The translations under genes were made by a program, and so were the position numbers. Below the pieces are notes generated by a model. That model did no database searches. It was not told the origin of the DNA and saw only the letters and a program-made list of their open reading frames with translations. Shown one piece after another: positions 1 through 10,276 of a stretch of DNA of 48,618 bases (positions are counted from its first letter, which is position 1; the number at the start of each line of letters is the position of its first letter). Source of the DNA: Amphimedon queenslandica (lineage: Eukaryota; Porifera; Demospongiae; Haplosclerida; Niphatidae); NCBI RefSeq assembly GCF_000090795.2, contig NW_003546346.1, positions 80,446-129,063 of the forward strand, given 5' to 3'.

Positions 1-464
1 AAGCAACAGTTGACTCTAACATGGCCGACTTACAAGAAGAAGAGTAAGTGTAATGAAATGAAGCTTATAATGATACTGTTTTTTGGTAGGATAATTCATT
101 ATGAGGACAATAATGAAGATGAAAGTATTAATCCTGCCATTGAAGCTTTATGCATTGTGTAGAAGGAATTTTTGTTAATGAAACTGTCAAAATAGGCTGG
201 CAGGTTTAAACTGATCATTCCATTGTGATGTCATGATGTGACAATTAATATTGGCATTAATTGGCATTCTCAAAATTGTACATGTATACATAGATGTATT
301 TAACTATATTTATTATAAAATAAAAAATTTTGATAGCATGAATGTATATTTTAGAGTGAGTAAATTCAATATAAAAACCCTAACATGTACAGTAGCAGGA
401 AATTTATTGGTGGGAAAATACTATTGGAGGTTACAATGAGCATCCAGCCATCCACCAAAATAAA

Positions 465-675
465 TACAGTATAGTGGGAAATTTTGGAGGGATTAAAATT
501 TGACAAATTGCTAAATTTTGGTGATTGTCGAATTTTAATTTGGCGAATTAGTGGTCATGTGCCATTGAGCATACGTATAATGGCTCAAAATGGTGGATTT
601 TTATTTTGGCGAATGGCTATCAAAATGGCAAATTTACCAAATTTAATTTCCTCCAAAATTTTCCGCTATACAGTA
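465..675. mobile_element. MITE with TACNGTATAGYGGR termini
   Basis: Terminal inverted repeats of about 26 bp: the left end reads TACAGTATAGTGGGAAATTT and the right end is its imperfect reverse complement (TACTGTATAGCGGAAAATTT). It has no coding capacity. It belongs to the same group as the elements at 4888, 9139 and 10298. Confidence 0.7.
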
Positions 676-1060
676 CCATTTTGTTTCACTTTGAGCATGT
701 CCAATCTGCTGAGTCACCACTTACCACTATAAAATCCACTAATAATAAGTTTTCCAAATGTGACTCCTGCCACAGTATGCACTATACAAGTACTTCAAGT
801 TGATTCTGATCAAAATTAAATTTTAAAGTTGCTCAAAAATTGGCCGGCCAAAGTCTCTGTATTGTAATACATGTACATGTACATGGTTTTTAGCCAAATT
901 TTGTCAAAATGACCAGGAGAGAATTTACTACATTTTCTAATACATATATGTACATTACAAACACAATAGTGTACAATTTAACATTCTCTGATGTCATATA
1001 AATTATATGCTTCCTTCTTCTCTCTAATTCCTTCATTCCATCTTTCTACTTACACATACT
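676..1060. other. Intron of the damaged U1 copy
   Basis: AT-rich DNA with one unit of the dispersed GCTCAAAAATTGGCC-type repeat (about 800-850) and ACATGTAC palindromes near 870. A pyrimidine-rich stretch before CTTTAG at about 1065 fits a 3' splice site. No other gene seen. Confidence 0.4.
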
Positions 1061-1747
1061 TTAGATGAAGGAGTCGTTGAGGAAGCAGCTCTGATGAAAT
1101 TCAGAACTTGGACGAAAATCCAAATGGCATGTTAACAACTGAATCACAAGGTTTATACATCACTCTATTGTTAATCATTAGGTGATAATGTCTTCAATGA
1201 TGAGCTGGAAAATGAAGTTATTCTTTACAAAGTTGAGGATGAAGGAAGGCCCAGTAGAATACTAGTTGATGGAAACTTTTAAGTGAGTCTGGACAAGTAC
1301 CTCAGAACGATGTCTCAGAATCCTGTTCGAATAACATTAGAGGCTACTGCTGATCAAGAGAGCAGCTTCCCTGCCAATAACACAAACAGAGGGCTTTTCA
1401 TTGTTCCTCCTTGTCCAATGCCAGCCACAATTAACAAATTGGAGAAGAAAACTAGTGATCATGATGATGATGATTCATATCTAATGGATGAGAAAGAAAA
1501 TAAAGACAGAACACAAGAAAAGAGTATATGGATAACGGAGAGACTTAAACTAATAGGAGACTCTTATACTAAACTAGTACCAGATTAGCCCATTAATTTA
1601 TTGAGGGTTGCTATTGTTAAACTAAGTACATGTACAAGCATGTGTGTTGTTAATTTTCTTGTTTTGAGGATTAAAATAAATCTTTTTGCTACAAAAAAGT
1701 TGACAAGTTGTAACACAATGACTAATATACCCATACACATCTATGTT

Positions 1748-1750
<3 letters not shown>

Positions 1751-1780
<30 letters not shown>
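1751..1780. repeat. (GT)15 microsatellite
   Basis: Fifteen uninterrupted GT dinucleotides between the damaged U1 copy and TM-A. A reading frame runs through it (poly Val-Cys), but this is a product of the repeat, not a gene. Confidence 0.95.
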
Positions 1781-1786
<6 letters not shown>

Positions 1787-1956
1787 ATACACATAATAAC
1801 TGCATGTAATAGTGAACTGATTAACATCTTCCTATTCAAGCAATTATATTCCAATGCATTGCTCTTAATAATAATAATTATTGGAGCAAATCATAATTGG
1901 GGGTGGTACTGTACATGTACTTGCATGTGCTGAGTTATCTCTACAAAGAAGATAAG

Positions 1957-2413
1957 ATGGCGCTTATAATATGTAAGTTATTGTCATTATTGGCCTATAG
2001 AGTGTTAACTGTCATAATAGCTCCAGTTGAAGTGGCACAAACTGTCTCAGAGTTGCATGTATCAATAAAGGAGAACATACTCACAACTAATGTATTGATA
2101 GGCACTATAGCCGCAATAATAATACTAGTGGTATTAGCACTGTACAATGACAGAGGGAGAGAGATTGGTGAGGAGGTAAGCTACTGCTCATGTCAAAGTT
2201 GCAAGCCTAATCTTGTGTGTGCTATAGGCAGTTGTAATGAATATGGAAGAAGGTTTTGTTGGGCAACAAGAGATACATAAACATGTAGAGGAGGCTACTG
2301 ACCTTAATGAAACAAAGGACATGGAAGAACATTCACCCTATGATAATTATACAGTGTCTCCAATAGTATGTACAGAAGCCCCCCGCACTTTTGAATCACA
2401 GTGGGTGGTTTAA
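1957..2413 (+). CDS. TM-A: small single-pass membrane protein with C-terminal Y-W module
   Basis: Family not recognised. Three exons: 1957-1972, 2021-2175, 2291-2413 (phases 1 and 0), donors GTAAGT and GTAAGC, acceptors ATAATAG and TGTAGAG. The product is 97 aa. Residues 1-29 form a short N-terminal part without a clear signal peptide; 30-47 form one membrane helix; YNDRGRE then gives a positive flank, predicting the C terminus in the cytoplasm. The tail is acidic and ends in the shared module: Tyr77 in DNYTVSPI, then TEAPRTFESQWVV with Trp95. TM-B, TM-C and TM-D have the same exon pattern and tail, which is why I trust these tiny exons. The leader AAAGAAGATAAG before the ATG recurs at TM-D and at the truncated copy at 10196. 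Start: only ATG upstream of exon 2 in frame. Function unknown. Confidence 0.75.
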
Positions 2414-3110
2414 TGATAAACACACATAAGCTCAAACATATCGTCCAATTCATGTACATGCATACTTCAATGAGACAATATTTAATCCCAACACACCAGC
2501 ACTTGATTAGAACATGACATGTACTTGTATAATATCACAAGCGTATTTAATCATTGTTTATCACTTAACCATTGTTATCATTATTAATATTTTATCTATT
2601 AATCATTGTTAATTAACATTCATTTGTAATAATTATTTTCTTGTAATGACTAATATTAGAACATGACATGTACTTGTATAATATCACGAGTGTATTTAAT
2701 CATTGTTTATCACTTAACCATTGCTATCAATTAATATTTTATTTATCAATCGTTGTTAATTACCATTTATTAATAATTATTATTTTCTTGCAATGACTAA
2801 TAGAACATGACATGTACTTGTATAATATGAGTGTATTCAATTATTGTCTATTATTCATCAATCATATTAATTATCATTAATTTATTAATATCACTTTCTG
2901 CGATGATTGATAATAGTAAAGTCATATGTGCATATTATATTTGAGGAGCTTTACTGCGGTCAAACAAACAAAACTGCTGCACTAGTAAAATTATCACAAA
3001 TATACATGTGCACATACAAGCAAGTACATGTATATCGTAAAAAAGATTGAACTAACAATTATTCTAGCCAATTGCCCTATATCATAATTATTTTCACAAT
3101 GAATATTAAT
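2414..3110. repeat. AT-rich spacer with three ~145-bp tandem units
   Basis: Three diverged units start at about 2506, 2655 and 2800. Each begins TTAGAACATGACATGTAC and continues through TTAATCATTG-rich sequence. Similar sequence lies at 11280-11345 downstream of the truncated copy, so the spacer was duplicated with the genes. Nothing coding seen. Confidence 0.75.
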
Positions 3111-3111
3111 A

Positions 3112-3119
3112 GGGCGTGG
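3112..3119 (+). promoter_or_regulatory. GGGCGTGG box in TM-B promoter
   Basis: GGGCGTGG (a CACCC/KLF-Sp type box on the other strand) lies 52 bp before the TM-B ATG and is followed by TCCCTCCCTCC. The same box and C-rich run lie 54 bp before TM-C. The two promoters also share AATTATTCTAGC upstream. A role as promoter element is inferred from conservation between paralogues. Confidence 0.45.
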
Positions 3120-3163
3120 TTATCCCTCCCTCCAGTGTATATACTCCTCGTGGCTGATATCAA

Positions 3164-4135
3164 ATGGCGGCATATTGTATAATGTCATGTAAGTTAAGCC
3201 TAATAATACCAGTGTATAATAGTCTAAACTATCATTATAATAGCTCCAGATGTACTAGCAACTATAGAGGATAATACACTGGCCCTAGCCTTTATAGCAA
3301 TGATGATAGTACATGTTGGGATATCAGTATACAATGGAATAAGGAACAAAGGGAGAGAGGACAAAAAATTTGAACAAAAGATACTTGTAAGCTACAGCAT
3401 ATCTCACAATGTCCATGTATAGTCTAGCATTTTAAATTGGTAGAGTTGTATTTTGGCAATTCTAGAAAATTTGAGCTAATTCTGATCAAAACTAAATTTT
3501 TACAATTTTTATAAGGTCTAGGGCAAAATTTCATTAAGAATTACTGGAAGGGAATTTACCACTTTAAAAGTATTCTGATACATATGTTACGTAGAAAGTT
3601 TGAGCTGATTCTAATCAAAATTAGATTTTTTACAAATTTTTTAATTTGCTCAAAAATCAGGTCAACTAATACATGTAGCCTTTTGTCTTTGGCCAAATTT
3701 TCTCAAAAATGGCTCTGATAATTTTTTCCAATACATGTACATGTTCTTATGCTGTGTAGAATATTTGAGCTGATTCCAATCAAAATTAGATTTTTATGAA
3801 ATTTTAAATTTGCTCCATAAGCTACTTATATAAAGCTAATTGTCAGGTCATATGAAGCATGCTTTGTAGCTCAATTAACATGCTGTGTGGGAAACCCAGC
3901 CATCGGTGCAACATTAAATGGTCCTACATAGAATTTATTTCTTTTTCTGTAACACTCATTGCCATACATGTATATCTTTTATTGAAGTAATTTATTCTCA
4001 GCTAAAGTGGTCTATACAATACATGATATGAATACATTGTATATTCTATAGGAACAAGATGATGATGATTACATGGTGCTGCCAATACTAAACACGGAGG
4101 CCACACTGGTTAAATCAGAGTGGCTTATTCACTAA
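3164..4135 (+). CDS. TM-B: small single-pass membrane protein with C-terminal Y-W module
   Basis: Exons 3164-3188, 3244-3386 and 4052-4135; donors GTAAGT and GTAAGC, acceptors TAATAG and CTATAG; phases 1 and 0 as in TM-A. The product is 83 aa. The membrane helix is about residues 20-38 (LALAFIAMMIVHVGISV), then YNGIRNKGRED, matching YN...GRE in TM-A. The tail has a DDDD run, Tyr63 in YMVLPI, then TEATLVKSEWLIH with Trp80 three residues before the end. YMVL fits a YxxL signal for SH2 or adaptor binding, but that is inference. Intron 2 (3387-4051) holds repeat units. It is a paralogue of TM-A, C and D, with unknown function. Confidence 0.72.
3440..3835. repeat. Three diverged ~150-bp minisatellite units in TM-B intron 2
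   Basis: Units recur with the core TTTGAGCTGATTCTAATCAA at about 3465, 3600 and 3765, each followed by TTTTTACAAATTTT and GCTCAAAAATCAGG or a variant. The same unit is scattered at 790, 8590, 9420, 32610-33440 and 43070, so it is a dispersed family, not specific to this intron. Confidence 0.7.
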
Positions 4136-4326
4136 GCTGCCTCTTTCAAGACATTAAGCCAATCTTAACTAATTACTGGATGAGATTAAACAATTAAACT
4201 GTGTATGATCTATTAATCACTTAGGCTCAATCATTATCATTTATCACTTTGATTCAATTTAAAATCAAAATAATCATTATTAATAAATATAATTTGTGAC
4301 AATCAGACAAATAATGTAATACTCTC

Positions 4327-4780
4327 TACATGTATAAGGATTAACATAGTTAAAAATCGATGCAACAGATTACATTATCATACACAATACACATAAACAT
4401 ACACTGTAAATGTACATACGTAACAAAGAAAACAAAAGTACAAAAACTGATAATCATGTAATTTGAATAACAATTAAATAATGACAGCTACTTATAAAAT
4501 TCAAACGGGATTTTTTTGTAGAGGGATGCGACAAAAATCAACAATAGCATTGCATATTTTAGGGGATTTTTATTTTGGAACATTGCACTAATTAAGCAAA
4601 AGTCAATTTTACCAGGGCAGTCATGAGCTATTATACACGTGATTTCAATTGTGAGCTTTTTTGTAGTGAACAACAGTCAATTATAGCAAGTACATATATT
4701 AACACTATTAAATTTACCCTGAATATTTGGGGGAGGAACTACAATTTGGGGGGAGGAATCCCAGGTTCCTCCCAGTGTGG
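4327..4780. repeat. Segmental duplication, copy 1
   Basis: Closely matches 10277-10921, apart from a MITE inserted in the latter. Shared blocks include CTACATGTATAA, CAGATTACATTATCATACAC, TTTTTTTGTAGAGGGATG and a G-rich GGGAGGAA stretch near the end. This is downstream flank of TM-B; copy 2 follows the truncated TM copy. Confidence 0.8.
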
Positions 4781-4887
4781 AAAAACAGTGTGGACACCAG
4801 CAATGATTGCTGAGATCATCTTTGACTTTGCCACTAGGCTTAAAGCTATAGACACAAGGGCATGTACACACATACATACACGTGTAT

Positions 4888-5105
4888 TACTGTATAGCTC
4901 CAAATTTTCGTGAGTCAAAAAGTTCGTCAAAATCTCAATTTCTTGTTAAAATTAATTTTCGTCATTTTTGTTATTACATGTAATCCGCATACTACTCATG
5001 TGGAACAAAAATTTTGTCGATTAAAAATTTCATCAAGCAAAAAATACCTGACAAATTTGGTGAAAATTTTGACCGACGAAAATTTGGAGCTATATGTATA
5101 TGGTA
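4888..5105. mobile_element. MITE with TACTGTATAGCTCC termini
   Basis: The left end TACTGTATAGCTCCAAATTT is mirrored at the right end (AAATTTGGAGCTATATGTAT reading in). It is about 218 bp with no coding capacity, and belongs to the TACNGTATAG end group found four times in the window. Confidence 0.65.
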
Positions 5106-5548
5106 GTAAGGCATGTAATGTATGACCACACCCTTTGATTAATCTTTATTTTCGGGGGTTTAATTTTTCGTGATGCAAACAGTGATCACAAAAATACAAA
5201 AAATTATTCATCACGATTTTTTTGGCTATACAGTATGACCAAATCAATCGAAAAATTGAGATGCCTCTCTCTTATTCTCCCTCTCTCTGTGTTCCCATAT
5301 GCATAATACATAGATTTATCACCATAAATCTCCATGCATGCCAAAGCCATATATACCTGGTAACGTGAGCCAGCAGGGCAGGAGAAAGATAGATCATATG
5401 GACCAATAGAATCACAGATTGCTGTCTTTGCCGAATCTCCTTAGAAGCCGTCAAGCCGATCGATTGATCAAAGGATGACCACTCCCACTCGATTGCAAGT
5501 TCAGCCTGGGTGGGGCTCATTTCATTGGCTAAATGGAAGTAAGGGAGG
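5106..5548. other. Intergenic, upstream of the fibrinogen-related gene
   Basis: Holds a second foldback-like stretch (5130-5235, ending GGCTATACAGTA), then unique sequence with a CT-rich run at 5265-5290. ATG GAA GTAAGG at 5535 could be a tiny first exon, but the 3' splice site at 5570 would leave an intron of about 30 bp, which is too short; I do not call it. Confidence 0.4.
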
Positions 5549-6852
5549 ATGTGTCACCACTTTTTTTTAGTTCCTGAGCCAACTCATGAGAATTTCTATG
5601 AGCTGGTTGATATCAATACCAATGCAAGAAAGGATTGTCCTCAATCAATAAATGTGGCATTACAGAATAAAGCACAGCCTTCAGCATGGAACAGACCATT
5701 AGTCGTTATTACTATATTACTGAGTCTCATAGTATTCCTCCTGGTGGTTATACTTTGTCTGTTACTTGTGCTATTGTCTGCTGGAGATGCAACTTCTGAA
5801 TGGCCTACAGCTGATAACATAGTGAACAAAGTAACCAGCAATATACTGACTTCTGCAATCATGAATTGACTGATAGAGTGTCACAGAATACCTTTCAATT
5901 ACCTCAAAGCTCACCAAACTTAACTGAACTTAATGAACAAATCTTACAAACTACATGAAATTCTGCTGCAAAGCTAATGGACATTGTTGATGCTCTATCT
6001 ACTCTAGAAGATACCGGTACCTCTACTGCTGGAGTGGCTAATGATATACTACTAATAGCACAAGAACTATTAATATTGCACAATCAATCAACTACTATAC
6101 CTATCTCTTGTAAAGAAATTAAGGAGAGGCAACCACTCAGTCTATCAGGTGTGTACCTACTGTCAAATACTAGCTCTACTTATACTGCTTACTGCAATAT
6201 GAAGGAGCTGTGTAACTCTAATGGTGGATGGACAAGACTAGCATATCTGGATATATCTGATGCTACACAGAACTGTCCTTCTGGGTTTGGTCTGTACCAG
6301 TCAGGAGGAGTTAGAGCATGCGGTAAAAAAACATTACACAATGGTTGCATATCAGTTCAGTTCCCATCTCATAACATCAGTTATTCTCAGGTGTGTGGTA
6401 GAGTAATAGGATATTTGTATGGTTCGATAGATGGTCTTGTTGCTAGTCCGGACATTATTGTTGAAGGTGCCATCATCACTCATGGACCTTCTCGTCAACA
6501 TGTCTGGTCACTAATGGCTGGCAATAGTGAAGTAGGTTCTTCATCAAACTCATGTCCATGCAATACTGGTAGCACAGTATCTGTTCCACCTTCTATTGGT
6601 AATAACTACTTCTGCGAATCAGGTAATCCTACTAGTGGCAACCCATCACAAATTCTCTACACTTCTGATCCACTCTGGGATGGTCAAGGTTGTGGTTCTA
6701 ATGAAACAGCTTGTTGCAATGCTCCTGGTATTCCATGGTTTCACAGAGACTATGGCAGCAATACCTTCACTGACTATATTGAATTAAGGGTTTGTGCCAA
6801 TTATCATGATGAAGACACTCCTATAAATTACTATGAGATTTTTGTTAAGTAG
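5549..6852 (+). CDS. Type II membrane protein with fibrinogen-related ectodomain
   Basis: The first segment (5549 to about 5830) encodes a cytoplasmic N terminus with HENFYELVD, then a long membrane helix of about 30 aliphatic residues (PLVVITILLSLIVFLLVV...). The second (about 5974-6852) encodes an ectodomain: a short helical stalk, then SCKEI, SGVYLL, YCNM, NGGWTRLAYLDI and CPSGF, the start of a fibrinogen-type fold, then a Cys-rich extension (YSQVCGRVIGYLYGS, PLWDGQGCGS, PWFHRDYG). Cys-rich relatives with this layout are common in sponge and cnidarian genomes; they are cell-surface or secreted, with unknown ligands. The segments are in different frames and a TGA lies at 5956. An intron from 5831 (GTAACC) to 5973 (GCAAAG) joins them in phase 0 and removes the stop, but both sites are weak; a frameshifted allele is the alternative. 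The true start may lie at or before the acceptor-like TTTTTTTTAG at 5570. AATAAA lies at 7002. Confidence 0.65.
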
Positions 6853-7105
6853 TAAACAGACTAAGTAGTATCTGTCGTATTTTTATTTTTCCGTTGGTTT
6901 TTTCATTATTATTATTTTGTAATTCAGTTTTATTTATTTTTTGAAACTATTGTATTTATAAATCTATCCAGATATTTTTAAGGATAGTAGCATTTTGTTT
7001 GAATAAAATAATCTACAATAGATAATTTTCTGAGTTTCTGGAAGTGTGCGGCGTAAAAACTGAGTTGGCACATTTTTTCTGCTGCAAAGTGCAATAATTA
7101 CAGTA

Positions 7106-7113
7106 GGGCGTGG
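7106..7113 (+). promoter_or_regulatory. GGGCGTGG box upstream of the 7245 gene
   Basis: TAGGGCGTGGCT, the same box and flanks as in the TM-C promoter, 139 bp before the ATG. The leader ACAAAGAAG before the ATG also resembles that of TM-A. Confidence 0.4.
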
Positions 7114-7244
7114 CTTTTAGTTATTCATTGATTACTGTCACGAGATTCGATTGACAATTGCGAGGATTGCACTGGTGGCTGCGAGCGCTGATCTGTTTCA
7201 CTGTTTGTTTGTCTGACAACAGAAGTGACAAACAAAGAAGTACA

Positions 7245-8362
7245 ATGGCAACGTGAGTAATGTGAATGATGTAGCTATGGCTTTGCATTATCAATAACTC
7301 CTTTATAGTGGTGGAGACCAAAGCAAAGACAATTGCTCAATAAATACTGTGAGTAAACATGACCCCAGTCTGGGCTCCACCCTAAGTAAACCATAGATTT
7401 AATCATAAATTGAACCATTTAATCAGATTTAACCACAGAAACCAAACCATAGAGTAAACCCACCATTAGTCGAGTCTTGCATAGCCAGCCCCTCCCTCGA
7501 AGGGAGGGGCTGGCTATGCAAGACTAAGAAATTATTAAAATTAATCAAAAACTACTTTAGTCATGGAGCATCAAAGGACTTTAACTTATACTTTGATACA
7601 TTGTAGCAGTAACTAATTGAAGCATGTCTCATTGCATTAGCTGTATCAGATGATTGCATAGTAGCCAAATAACTTTAATAACTGATAAAACAAAACTCCA
7701 TAATTAATTAATTACTGTTTATGTCATTGCAGTACTGCGAAAACATTGGTGACCTTACAGTAGACCAGTATAAAGATCTGCCTATTGATGGGGATCCTTG
7801 GATAGATCAACCGATGGACAATGAATCCTTGATCAATGTGTCCGACTATATACAGTCAAAAAAGCATTCATTCTCATCATCATCACACGAACCTGGTACC
7901 TGTAGCAGCAGTGAGCATTTCGAAATACTAAATCAGCAAAATAGCCATCTCTCATCGTCCATTGTTGCCCCTCAGCAAGGGCAAGGTGGGAGTCTCACAC
8001 TTATAAATGACAGAAACACTCAGCAACAGTCAGCAGAGGAAGATGAGATTGGTTATTATGACACTGGTCAGCATACACCCACTCAGAGCGGCACCACAGC
8101 AGTTGACAGCAGGAATGGACCCACAATTATACCCGAATATTTTGAAGATGATCTTGTACTTCCGTTCCGTGGAATGGTGGACTTCATGTGCCAACCTCAG
8201 TCCTTGATGAGCTGTGACGAAACGGATAGTGAATTGTCGTCCTCATTGCTCAGAGTTCTGAAAGGTACTTGTAGTACACAAGATACTGAAGAGGAGCTGA
8301 TGTATTGCACTGAGACTTTGATGGAGTCACATGCGCCTGCTAACAGTTGCTGGGTTATATAA
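7245..8362 (+). CDS. Soluble acidic/Ser-rich protein ending in the Y-W module (SCWVI)
   Basis: Family not recognised. Exons 7245-7252, 7309-7348 and 7733-8362; donors GTGAGT twice, acceptors TTATAG and TTGCAG; phases 2 and 0. The product is 225 aa and begins MATGGDQSKDNC. There is no membrane helix or signal peptide. The body is Ser/Gln/acidic and probably disordered (HSFSSSSHEPGTCSSSEH, then NRNTQQQ-like), with GYYDTG and the hydrophobic patch YFEDDLVLPFRGMVDFM. The C terminus runs EEELMYCTETL, then SHAPANSCWVI: Tyr207 and Trp223 are 16 apart, exactly as in TM-C (YDEP to SQWVI). CWVI could also be read as a CaaX prenylation box, though Trp at a1 is unusual. Three-exon layout, leader and promoter box resemble the neighbouring TM genes, so it may share their origin or control. 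Confidence 0.7.
7473..7525. repeat. Perfect 25-bp hairpin in intron 2 of the 7245 gene
   Basis: Two exact 25-bp arms (AGTCTTGCATAGCCAGCCCC plus TCCCT and its complement) separated by CGA. It is GC-rich against an AT-rich background. The core GCATAGCCAG resembles the arms of the foldback at 42801 (GCTAGCCAGACC). Confidence 0.9.
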
Positions 8363-9060
8363 CCTATCAAAAGATACATAACATTAAAAATTAGCTTTGT
8401 ATTGTGCATGTACATGTGTATTTGTGCCGTTTATAACGTGATTTTTGATGCTACATTATTTTTCTTTGTATTAATCCTTTTTGATTTTTTTTGTAATAAC
8501 CTCTTGTATTTTTATTTGTGATAATAGTACTTTATTCAGTTAGTAGCTTCGTAAAATATAACATATCTGTATTAAAAGCTTACTGCAATTGACATCTGAT
8601 TTTGAATTTTGCTCAAAATCAGGTCTAAGTTTCTGCAGCTAAACTATAATGAGTTTAGTGCCTGGCCAATTTCATAATTACTAGGAACAAATTTTCAAAT
8701 TTTATTGCATTCTCTCATACTCAAGTTTATATGTACATGTACATCAGAGTTTTAACAGAATTTTGGCATAGAGTTTATGGTCACTGGGTTTTAAAATTGC
8801 TCAAAATACCAAAATCGCTATTTATTTTTATTAAAATTTTGATGGATTAAAAAAAATTTTTTAATTTATTCTAACTTATCCCTGTACTACGGGTTTTGCC
8901 AAAAAATGATTAGAATTTTATTTATATTTTGATACAAACTATAAAGTAAAACCCAAATAGTTTTAATGACCTTTATGAGTATAACGTTTATTGCTATGGT
9001 GGGTATATTAACATCAATTAATTTTAACGCTTTTTACGACTGAGGTAATCAAATGCACCA

Positions 9061-9104
<44 letters not shown>
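9061..9104. repeat. (TTA)n microsatellite
   Basis: About 14 uninterrupted ATT/TTA triplets. Confidence 0.95.
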
Positions 9105-9105
<1 letters not shown>

Positions 9106-9138
9106 ATACAACCATTCGCTTTAACAAAACTAGGCCAA

Positions 9139-9346
9139 TACCGTATAGCGGGTATATTTTGTCTGGAAAAATGTTCGTTCTAAGCAGGATTAGAAATTTT
9201 CGTTGTTTTATTTTCGTTCTGAGCAGCCATTTTGCACATGTGGCATTGAGGAAATGCCCTTTTCGTTAGGAAAATGTTCATTACACAAGGAAAGAAAACG
9301 AAAAGAACGAAATTAAACTCGAACGAAATATACCCGCTATACGGTA
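9139..9346. mobile_element. MITE with TACCGTATAGCGGG termini
   Basis: Inverted ends TACCGTATAGCGGGTATATT and its complement are almost perfect over 22 bp. The interior is rich in TTCGTT/AACGAA, itself arranged as an inverted repeat. It is the cleanest member of the four-element group in this window. No coding capacity. Confidence 0.85.
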
Positions 9347-9649
9347 GTTAAAATAGCTCAAATTCATGCATAGTAATTATTAATGGGTTTACAGTATACA
9401 TACACATGTTCCTATGTTGTGTAGCATATGTTTAAGCTGATTCTGATTCAAAATTGATTTTTAATGAATTTTTAAAGTTACTCCAAAGCCATGTGCATGC
9501 ATGTACACGTACATGTACATTACATACCCAATAAAACAATATTAAGCATTAAGTATACATGGGTTTTAATTTAAAATATAACTACACCTATTCATTCTCA
9601 CCCTTCTTTTTCTATTCAATTCCTTCATTCTGTCTTTCTACTTACTTTA

Positions 9650-9946
9650 GATGAAGGAGTCAATGAGGCTCATAATATGAAGTGACGAGATTCAAAACTT
9701 GACAAAAATCCAAATTAATTGAATGCTATTGCTAGTAGCTTCCATATTAAGAACACAACAGAGGACTTTTTATTACACTTTCTTGTCCAATATATGTACG
9801 AGCCATAATTAGCAAATCGCAGAAGAAAACTATAGCCATCATAATGATGATGATTCATATCTAATTGATGAGAAAGAAAATAAAAACAGCACAAAAGAAT
9901 ACAGTATATGAGTAACAGGGTAGCATACTAAACTAGTACCAGATTA
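9650..9946 (+). pseudogene. U1 family copy 2, degenerate
   Basis: Matches the 1060-1590 region of U1 copy 1: CTTTAGATGAAGGAGTC, then AAAATCCAAATT, then GATGATTCATATCTAATTGA, ending ACTAAACTAGTACCAGATTAG. Stops occur throughout, and the middle of the gene (the 1190-1320 equivalent) is missing. The codon for the module Trp (TGG in copy 1) is TGA here (AGTATATGAGTAAC). The 3' flank also matches up to the poly(A) signal near 10035. Confidence 0.8.
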
Positions 9947-10195
9947 GCCCATTAATGTATTGAGGGTTGCTATTGATTGACCATCAATTAGTACATGTAC
10001 ATGTGTGTTGCTTATTTATCTTTTGTTTTGAGGATTAAAATAAATCTCTTTGCTAGAAGTACATGTATATTTGACTAATGTAATGACTATTAAATGTTCA
10101 CGGGCATGCACAAATAATGACTATAGTAATTGGGGGCAGTACTGCAGGTAAGTGTATGTACTTCACGTGGTGCTGAGTTATCAAAGAAGATAAGA

Positions 10196-10250
10196 TGGAG
10201 CTTATAGTATGTAAGTTATTGTCATTAATGGCATATATAGTGCTAACTGA
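10196..10250 (+). pseudogene. Truncated TM copy: exon 1 and part of intron 1 only
   Basis: AAAGAAGATAAGATGGAGCT and TATGTAAGTTATTGTCATTA reproduce TM-A exon 1 and its donor. The match to TM-A stops at about 10250 and the next DNA matches the flank of TM-B (4290 onward), so exons 2 and 3 were lost by deletion or unequal exchange. Confidence 0.75.
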
Positions 10251-10276
10251 AAATTAGATAAACAACATGATGCCAT

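Larger units (their letters stand above)
21..1588 (+). pseudogene. U1 family copy 1 (acidic protein, Y-W tail), probably damaged
   Basis: I do not recognise the family. Exon 1 (21-43) begins ATG GCC GAC and ends at GTAAGT. An exon starts near 90, another after CTTTAG at about 1066, and a long terminal exon after CATTAG at about 1190 runs to the stop at 1588. The terminal part aligns with the intact paralogue at 29592-30387: a block with RPSRILVDGNF, then an acidic DDDDSYL run, KSIWITERLKL, and the ending DSYTKLVPD (paralogue: DDPYSKLTPG). Two lesions are visible: an in-frame TAA at 1280-1282 inside the aligned block, and a reading-frame change near 1085-1120 (4-nt length difference from the copy at 9650). 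Intron 2 holds a MITE (465-675). A poly(A) signal AATAAA lies at 1675. It could still be transcribed, or the stop could be a sequencing error; the tail is well preserved for a dead gene. Confidence 0.5.
8363..9649. other. Intergenic repeats
   Basis: Contains dispersed GCTCAAAATCAGG-type units (8585-8830, 9415-9490), a TTA microsatellite (9061-9104) and a MITE (9139-9346). No coding exon seen. Confidence 0.6.

Noticed and set aside
1601-1933. 110-codon frame through the GT microsatellite
   Set aside because: Poly Val-Cys product of a dinucleotide repeat; no start context and no relation to the flanking spliced genes.
8350-8362. CWVI as a certain CaaX prenylation site
   Set aside because: Trp at a1 is unusual and the same WVI ending occurs without Cys in TM-C; kept only as an alternative.
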